Shown here: piece by piece, positions 5,776 to 10,282 of the stretch
Layout of the letters: every line of letters begins with the position of its first letter
How positions within the stretch are numbered: the first letter of the stretch is position 1
Assembly: GCA_030433055.1 (NCBI GenBank)
Contig: JAUILJ010000208.1
Location: forward strand, 1 to 10,282
Direction: 5' to 3'
DNA length: 10,282 bases
DNA from: Polyangia bacterium
GTDB taxonomy: Bacteria > Myxococcota_A > Polyangia > Polyangiales > Polyangiaceae
The notes under the pieces: model-generated
The model's database searches: none
Told to the model about the DNA's origin: nothing
The model's input: only the letters and a program-made list of their open reading frames with translations
Translations under genes and position numbers: made by a program

Positions 5776-7157
5776 GCCCGCGCCACGACCACAGCCACGA
5801 CCACAGCCACGACCACAGCCACGACCACAGCCACGACCACAGCCACGACCACAGCCACGACCACAGCCACGACCACAGCCACGACCACAGCCACGACCAC
5901 AGCCACGGTCCGGTGACCGACCGCGATCCCGAGAGCTGGCGGGAGGCGTTGCCGCGGGGTGCCGGCGTGGGCAAGACGGTGCTCCTCGACGCCTTCAGCG
6001 GGATCGCCGGTGATATGACGATCGGCGCGCTCGTGGACCTGGGGGTGCCTTTTCAGGTGGTGCGTGACGCTGTTGAGGCGCTGGGGCTCGGCGGATACGA
6101 GTTGGTCTTGGAGTCAGTCCCAGTGGGTGCCATCGGTGCCACGCGCTTTGACGTGCGCCTGGTAGGCGGCGGCGGCGAACGAAGCTACGCTCAGATCCGC
6201 GAGATCATCGGGAGCAGCCAGCTCGAAGAGCCCGTCAGGGACCTCGCGCTACGTATCTTTCGAATCCTTGCGGAAGCAGAGGCGGCCGTGCATCGGATCG
6301 ACGTGGAGGCAGTGCACTTCCACGAGGTCGGGGCGCTGGACGCGATCGTGGACATCGTGGGCGCAGCCGCCTGCTTCGAGTATCTGGGGGCGAAGGTACT
6401 CGTGACTCCGCTGCCTCTCGGACGGGGCTTCGTGGAGTGCCGCCATGGACGCATTCCATTGCCCGCGCCCGCCACGCTCGGCTGCCTGAAGGGGCTATTG
6501 ACGGTCGACGCAGGCATCGAGGGCGAGCTCGTGACTCCAACCGGCGCCGCCATCGTGGCCGGCGTCGCCCAGTCCACCGCGACCTGGCCAAGCGGTGCGC
6601 CCCTGGCGCATGGCTGGGGGGCGGGGACGAAGCACCTTTGGGATCGGCCAAACGCGCTGAGGGCGGTGCTTCTAGCGCCACAGGACTCCAGTGACACCCT
6701 GGAGCTTCTGGAGGCGAATGTGGACGACCTGACGGGGGAGCTCGCCGGTCACGCACTGGAGGTATTGCTCGGAGTCGGCGCCGTGGACGCTTGGATCGTC
6801 CCAATCACCATGAAGAAGGGGCGCCCCGGCTGGGTGATTTCAGCGCTCGCCCCGCGCGAAGTCGCGGAAGTGGTGGCGCGTTGCGTGCTGCGTGAGACCA
6901 GCTCAATCGGAGTGAGGCGGCGCACGGTCCGGCGCCTCGTACGGCCCCGACGAGAAATCCTTGTGGAAACTCCGTGGGGCGAGGTTCGAGTGAAGGTGAG
7001 TGAGGGCGACTTCGGGCCGCCCCAGATCAAGCCCGAGTTCACGGACTGCCAGCGAGTGGCTCGAGGCGCCAACCAACCGGTGCGCGAGGTCCTGAACGCA
7101 GCGCTGTCTGCAGCACGCGCCACGCTCACTTCCGAGGGTCCCCAGGCCGGCCTCTGA
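5772..7157 (+). CDS. larC: LarC, nickel-pincer cofactor nickel insertase, with His-rich tail
   Basis: LarC is the CTP-dependent cyclometallase that inserts nickel into the dithio-pyridinium precursor made by LarB and LarE. The 461 residues include an N-terminal His-rich tract (5-45, ten HDHS units), a linker (46-68), and the LarC body beginning TVLLDAFSGIAGDM. Other signposts are HFHEVGALDAIVDIVG (182-197), PLPLGRGFVECRHGRIPLPA, GELVTPTGAAI, the EANVDDLTGE motif (314-323) that opens the C-terminal domain, MKKGRPGW (347-354) and QIKPEF (418-423). Both halves are in one frame. In Lactiplantibacillus plantarum they are joined by a programmed frameshift, so this is the unsplit form. The start ATG overlaps the larB stop. 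The His tract resembles the nickel-holding tails of HypB, UreE and SlyD and probably stores or delivers Ni(II). LarE and a LarA-type enzyme are not in the window. The call is firm. Confidence 0.95.
   Translation: MSPRHDHSHDHSHDHSHDHSHDHSHDHSHDHSHDHSHDHSHDHSHGPVTDRDPESWREALPRGAGVGKTVLLDAFSGIAGDMTIGALVDLGVPFQVVRDAVEALGLGGYELVLESVPVGAIGATRFDVRLVGGGGERSYAQIREIIGSSQLEEPVRDLALRIFRILAEAEAAVHRIDVEAVHFHEVGALDAIVDIVGAAACFEYLGAKVLVTPLPLGRGFVECRHGRIPLPAPATLGCLKGLLTVDAGIEGELVTPTGAAIVAGVAQSTATWPSGAPLAHGWGAGTKHLWDRPNALRAVLLAPQDSSDTLELLEANVDDLTGELAGHALEVLLGVGAVDAWIVPITMKKGRPGWVISALAPREVAEVVARCVLRETSSIGVRRRTVRRLVRPRREILVETPWGEVRVKVSEGDFGPPQIKPEFTDCQRVARGANQPVREVLNAALSAARATLTSEGPQAGL
5784..5903 (+). repeat. 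Ten perfect 12-base tandem repeats encoding HDHS
   Basis: The unit CACGACCACAGC is repeated exactly ten times with no base change, followed by a partial unit (CAC). It encodes 20 His and 10 Asp residues near the LarC N-terminus. The unit is a multiple of three, so slippage would lengthen or shorten the tail without breaking the frame. It has no spacers, so it is a coding minisatellite and not a CRISPR array. Confidence 0.97.
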
Positions 7158-7170
7158 GTCCGAGCCCAGT

Positions 7171-7356
7171 TCAGTCGGGTCGTTCGAGTTCGAAGCCGGA
7201 CGCTTCCCAGCCGAGCACTCCGCCCTCGAGGAAGTTCACAGGAACGCCCTGCTCGGAGAGCTTCTCAGCGAGCTCCTTGGTCTTGTCGCCGCTGCGACAG
7301 TACAGCACCGGCTCCGCAGGGAGCATGTGGAGTTCGGCCAGACGACTCTCGATCTC
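7171..7356 (-). pseudogene. Stranded C-terminal half of a rhodanese domain
   Basis: Directly after the TAA at 7357-7359 the same frame continues for 61 sense codons to TGA at 7171-7173. It reads EIESRLAELHML, then PVLYCRSGDKTKELAEKL and VNFLEGGVLGWEASG. This is the second half of a rhodanese domain, with the active-site loop CRSGDKT (Cys codon at 7297-7299) and the closing EGG..GW motif. There is no start codon with a ribosome binding site; the only internal ATG falls in the middle of the fold. It therefore looks like the severed end of the thioredoxin-rhodanese gene rather than a gene of its own. The sequence remains intact, so the break is recent, is read through, or is a sequencing error. 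Confidence 0.8.
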
Positions 7357-7812
7357 TTAGAGCGGCAGGTTGGTTGCGCTGGGGAGGTGGGCCCGGGCGA
7401 ACACCGGTGCCTCGCGGGTATCGACGAGGCTGATCTGCCCTCGCTTGAGCAGCTCGGCTACCTCCTCGGGCTTCAGGGCTCCGGCAGTGCGGGGAAGGAA
7501 TGGGTCGATCAGGGCGCGCAGCTCGGCACGCCTCATGGCCCCAGCTTTGCCCCCCGCGGGTTGGCCGTTGTGGAAGATCACGAACGTCGGCACCGATTGC
7601 ACGCCCAACGCGCGAGCCAACATGGGGCTCTTGTCGATGTCGACGGTGACGATCTTTGCCTTCCCCTCGAGTTCTTGGGACAGCGCGGCGAGCTCGGGCG
7701 CCACGGTCTTGCATGGGCCGCACCACTCGGCGCCGAACTCCACCATCACGGGGAGCTCACTGTGGAGGACTTCTTGCTCAAAGGTCTGTTCGGTGACTTG
7801 GGCCAGTGCCAT
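7357..7812 (-). CDS. Thioredoxin domain with truncated rhodanese domain
   Basis: The predicted product has 151 residues from ATG 7812. Residues 1-108 are a complete thioredoxin fold: VMVEFGAEWCGPCK (22-35) with the redox pair Cys31/Cys34, IVTVDIDKSP, and the cis-proline motif SVPTF (73-77). It should reduce disulfides in the cytoplasm, since no signal peptide is seen. From residue 112 (LKPEEVAELLKRGQISLVDTRE, then HLPSATNLPL) it enters a rhodanese domain but stops at TAA (7357-7359), before the catalytic cysteine. The remaining codons follow in frame to 7171. The intact protein would have 213 residues, a thioredoxin-rhodanese fusion suited to sulfur transfer or persulfide reduction. GAA or CAA to TAA is the simplest cause. 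It lies 68 bases downstream of the permease genes on the same strand and converges on larC. No good Shine-Dalgarno sequence is seen. Confidence 0.85.
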   Translation of the reverse strand: MALAQVTEQTFEQEVLHSELPVMVEFGAEWCGPCKTVAPELAALSQELEGKAKIVTVDIDKSPMLARALGVQSVPTFVIFHNGQPAGGKAGAMRRAELRALIDPFLPRTAGALKPEEVAELLKRGQISLVDTREAPVFARAHLPSATNLPL

Positions 7813-7880
7813 GGGAGGCTTCTACAACAAAAACCTGCGTTGCGTTAGGCGCGGACAGAAACCTCGGGTGAGTTCCGGGA

Positions 7881-8573
7881 TCACGCTCCACGGGGCGATT
7901 CGGCTGGCGCCGCCGGCGCCGCTGCTGCCCTTCGCTTGCGCCGCCGTGGAAAGACCAGGCCGAGGCTACCTGCGCCGAGGAGCGCTCCTCCAAGCCAGAC
8001 CGAACCGCTGACTGCTCCGGCCCCTGGGCTCAGCAGGCTAGCTTGAGCGAGCAACTCCGGACGCATGAATCCGGTGGCGAAGACCACCCCGAGGGTCCAC
8101 AGCACTCCGCTCCCCAGCTCGAGCGCCACTAGCTCGAGCAACGCGGGCAGATAGCCGTACAGAAATGTATGCCAGGTGCTGGCGCCAAGTGCTCGGGAGG
8201 CCACTGCCCAGTCCAGCGTTTGCAGGCGGAGAAGCTCGGCGCGCAGCGGTCGCGCGACGCGAAAAGCGCGTAGGAGCGAGAGCAACAGCAAAATGCTGCC
8301 TAGCCCTGGACGCGCCATCAGCACGAGCGCCAAGAAGATGATCGTGGGCAGTGCGGCGCTCGCCTCCACACCACGTGCAAGGAGCCGATCGACGCCTCTC
8401 GGTCCGAACGCCGCAGCCAGCGCTACGCCGCAGCCAACGACCACACCAAAGACCGCAACGGCGACCCCGATCAAGGTCAGCTGAAACACAGCAGGCGCGC
8501 CAGACATGATCGCACCCACTCCCGTGAGGGCGAGCCCCAGCACGAGCAGTAGCAGCGCCACACCGAACTTCAT
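7881..8573 (-). CDS. OppC/DppC-like ABC transporter permease
   Basis: This 230-residue protein has hydrophobic segments near 4-22, 31-55, 71-100, 146-168 and 188-208. ALPTIIFLALVLM, LGSILLLLSLL and especially the stretch SRALGASTWHTFLYGYLPAL (126-145) match the EAA loop of binding-protein-dependent permeases (BPD_transp_1), the cytoplasmic coupling helix that docks on the ATPase. Together with the OppB-like partner encoded just upstream, it would form the membrane channel of an ABC importer of the peptide/nickel/opine group. Its ATG overlaps the partner's stop (ATGA at 8570-8573), so the two are translationally coupled. It is shorter than typical OppC/DppC proteins (about 280-300). The C-terminal RRRKRR followed by an Ala/Pro tail is cytoplasmic. 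No ATPase or binding protein is in the window, so the substrate and even the direction of transport are unproven. Confidence 0.75.
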   Translation of the reverse strand: MKFGVALLLLVLGLALTGVGAIMSGAPAVFQLTLIGVAVAVFGVVVGCGVALAAAFGPRGVDRLLARGVEASAALPTIIFLALVLMARPGLGSILLLLSLLRAFRVARPLRAELLRLQTLDWAVASRALGASTWHTFLYGYLPALLELVALELGSGVLWTLGVVFATGFMRPELLAQASLLSPGAGAVSGSVWLGGALLGAGSLGLVFPRRRKRRAAAAPAAPAESPRGA

Positions 8574-9970
8574 GCGAGGCGCCCTTCTCGCTTGTGCAGC
8601 GCCTCCCGCAAGCGGGGATCCAAGCGTCCGAGCGCGTAGTCACCGATCAGCTGCACGACAGCCACGAGGGCAGTGAGCGCGACTAGCAGCACCATGACCC
8701 AGCCGATGTCGCCCTGACGAATGGCGAGCAAGGTGCGAGTACCGAGCGCGCTCTTCCCGGTCGCGAGCTCGACCAACATGGTGGCAGAGAAGATCCCAGG
8801 CAGCGCCAGCGGGAGGTCAGCGATAGCGTAGCCCACTCCAAGCCGAGCGTGGCGAAGCCGCCTACGGAGTGGACTCAGTCCGAAACCCCGCTCTGCCTGG
8901 TCGAGTGGCGCACCAACGAGCTGGCTCTGCAAGGCTCGCGCATACGTTGCCGTGCGGATGCCTCCGAAGAGCGCCATGGCGAGTGCGCCCAGGTCTGAAC
9001 CCGCCCATAGCAGCACGACCCAGAAAGGGGAACTCGCCACGCAGGCGGAGATCAACGTGTAGCGGCGTCCGCGGATCACGGGGAGCGATAAGAGAAGGAG
9101 CGCCAAGCCCATCGAACCAAAGACTGCCCAGCCGGCGAGACGCAGGCTCGGTACACTCGCGTACGCGAGTTGTCGGAGCAGTTCATCGGAGCGGTAGACG
9201 ATGGTCGAGGTGAGCCACTCTCCGTACTGGGTGTCGCGAAACATCGCGAGCACCCGGTCAGTGCCTTCCCTCGCCACATAGTTCGAGCGCTCGCGCCGCC
9301 ACCACTCACGACTCTCGCGTACGACGTCCTGGGCCTCGTGGAGGTTTGTTTCCTTGCGGAGTTGCGCGTTGCGCTCCGTGATGTGCGCGATGACCGCAAG
9401 CAGACGACGTGTCTTCGGGATGTCTTGGTCGCTCGTCGGCAAAGTCAGTGCGGCGAACAACTCTGGCAGCGCATAGGTGTCGAGAGCCAAGACGTCTGCG
9501 CGTCGCAGAGTGGAGCTCTTGGTTGCCAGTCGGGAGACGGCGCGCTTGACGACCAGCGGCCTGTAGTCGAGGCCGCGGTCCTGCCAGAACCGGCTCCAGA
9601 ACACCACAGCAGCGTCGGGATCCTCGAGCTCCTCCGGCTCACCCACTCCCATCCGCCGGCCCAGCGGGGCGAGGGCCAAGGCAACTCGGGTGCGTTGACT
9701 AGGGGCAAGGGTGTCCAGACGGGGCAGCACATAAGGCAGCGCCGCCCCTCCGAGTCGGCGCAGCTCACGCCTTCCGTCCTCACCCCCTGCTGCGACGTCG
9801 GCCATGGCCTTCTCCGCCAGGTTGCGGACACTGACGGGGTTGGGGTTGAAGAACCGCGGAAGCGAATTGGCGCTGGGTTGCAGCGTCCTACTAACGGCCC
9901 AAAACCCAAACAGGCTGATCAGCATCAAGCCGGGCAGCAGCCACAACAACCGTCGGAGGGCATGGCGCAT
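8570..9970 (-). CDS. OppB/DppB-like ABC permease with large extracytoplasmic insert
   Basis: This 466-residue protein begins RRLLWLLPGLMLISLFGFWA (6-25), the usual first membrane segment of OppB/DppB permeases. Further membrane segments lie near 277-298, 304-334, 376-400 and 421-445. The EAA-type loop is YARALQSQLV followed by ERGFGLSPLRRRLRHA (343-375). The C-terminal part, TMLVELATGKSALG then YALGRLDPRLR, is strongly DppB-like. Between segments one and two lie about 245 residues (30-275) where the family normally has roughly 70. That part is Arg/Leu-rich and helical, with HEAT-like stretches such as LRRLGGAALPYVLPRLDTL. It would face the periplasm and could replace or dock a binding protein. 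Translation is coupled to the OppC-like gene. The ATG at 9970 lacks a clear ribosome binding site. The 138-base gap upstream has only a poor promoter candidate (TTGACC, 10040-10035, minus strand). Confidence 0.8.
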   Translation of the reverse strand: MRHALRRLLWLLPGLMLISLFGFWAVSRTLQPSANSLPRFFNPNPVSVRNLAEKAMADVAAGGEDGRRELRRLGGAALPYVLPRLDTLAPSQRTRVALALAPLGRRMGVGEPEELEDPDAAVVFWSRFWQDRGLDYRPLVVKRAVSRLATKSSTLRRADVLALDTYALPELFAALTLPTSDQDIPKTRRLLAVIAHITERNAQLRKETNLHEAQDVVRESREWWRRERSNYVAREGTDRVLAMFRDTQYGEWLTSTIVYRSDELLRQLAYASVPSLRLAGWAVFGSMGLALLLLSLPVIRGRRYTLISACVASSPFWVVLLWAGSDLGALAMALFGGIRTATYARALQSQLVGAPLDQAERGFGLSPLRRRLRHARLGVGYAIADLPLALPGIFSATMLVELATGKSALGTRTLLAIRQGDIGWVMVLLVALTALVAVVQLIGDYALGRLDPRLREALHKREGRLA

Positions 9971-10108
9971 CTCAAACGGTCCGGTCGCCTACGCCCCAGG
10001 CCGGCCCTAGTCCGTCAGAAACCAGATGCGCGTGGGTCAAGGCGGGTTGGGGCGGTGCGGCTATGCGCACGGTAGGTGCGGGGGAAGCCGGTTCGGTGGA
10101 GGTGCGGT

Positions 10109-10282
10109 TTAGGGAGCGAGCGCGAGGTAGCCACCAGCGAGCGCCGCGACCAACAGCGCACCCAGAACCATCATTCCCACCACCGTCGGGGGTAAACCGG
10201 TGGTGGGGATGTCCACCGGGTCCTCTTCGGGATCGTAGTAGGCAGGAGGCATGGGCGGCGTGTGAGGTGCCTGCGGCTGGCT
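10109..10282 (-). CDS. C-terminal fragment of a protein with a terminal membrane segment
   Basis: The leftward frame is open from the window edge to TAA at 10109-10111 and gives 57 residues. A Pro-rich, acidic linker (PPAYYDPEEDPVDIPTTG) is followed by one hydrophobic segment, VVGMMVLGALLVAALAGGYL, and then only ALAP before the stop. It therefore looks like the end of a protein anchored by a C-terminal membrane helix, or the last helix of a membrane protein. It lies 138 bases upstream of the permease genes on the same strand and may or may not share their transcript. No family can be assigned from this fragment. Confidence 0.55.
   Translation of the reverse strand, partial: SQPQAPHTPPMPPAYYDPEEDPVDIPTTGLPPTVVGMMVLGALLVAALAGGYLALAP

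Noticed and set aside
5784..5903. Possible CRISPR array because of regular short repeats.
   Set aside because: The repeats are contiguous with no spacers and are in frame within larC.
5651..5974. Val/Trp/Leu-repeat open frames on the minus strand across the larC repeat.
   Set aside because: They are the complement of the HDHS-coding repeat and have no ribosome binding site or domain.
5958..5978. GAGVGKT in the LarC linker resembles a nucleotide-binding P-loop.
   Set aside because: The spacing is one residue short of GxxxxGK[ST], there is no matching Walker B, and it lies in the linker before the LarC body.
7144..7153. AGGCCGGCCT palindrome at the end of larC as a terminator.
   Set aside because: It has no loop or T-run and lies inside the larC coding sequence.
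10055..10070. GTGCG/CGCAC hairpin downstream of the right-edge gene as a terminator.
   Set aside because: The stem is only five bases, with no T-run on either strand.

Overview
The window is GC-rich, densely coded bacterial chromosome. Several genes begin with GTG. A lamin-tail surface lipoprotein, a small HTH regulator with a receiver-like tail, and alanine- and arginine-rich proteins together suggest a myxobacterium-like member of the Myxococcota (Deltaproteobacteria in older schemes). This placement is inferred from gene style and content; no rRNA or marker gene is present.

Layout. The left edge holds the start of a leftward HTH (XRE-type) gene (1-93 or slightly longer), divergent from a rightward lipoprotein gene with a C-terminal lamin-tail domain (163-1635). 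A 532-base non-coding stretch (1636-2167) follows. It has a plausible sigma70-type promoter, several CCAACC/GGTTGG inverted repeats, and a small hairpin that covers the ribosome binding site of the next gene, an HTH regulator (2168-2800). A strong intrinsic terminator closes that unit. Two leftward genes come next: a five-segment membrane protein of unknown function (4272-4862), then a TldE/PmbA-type protein (2868-4229).

A divergent 148-base region separates these from larB-larC (5011-7157). This is a translationally coupled pair that makes the nickel-pincer nucleotide cofactor of lactate racemase-type (LarA) enzymes. LarB carboxylates and hydrolyses nicotinic acid adenine dinucleotide, and LarC inserts nickel. 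The LarC here starts with ten perfect His-Asp-His-Ser repeats, a likely nickel-holding tail. LarE (the sulfur insertase) and LarA are not in the window.

The right third reads leftward. It holds the 3' end of a gene for a protein with a C-terminal membrane segment (10109-10282), an OppB/DppB-like permease with an unusually large extracytoplasmic insert (8570-9970), an overlapping OppC/DppC-like permease (7881-8573), and a thioredoxin-rhodanese fusion whose rhodanese half is cut by one in-frame TAA codon (7171-7812). The transporter's ATPases and binding protein are not visible.

I see no mobile element, CRISPR array, phage gene or RNA gene, and no convincing undescribed multi-gene system. The most notable items are the interrupted thioredoxin-rhodanese gene, the repeat-encoded His tail of LarC, the oversized permease insert, and the structured leader of the HTH regulator.
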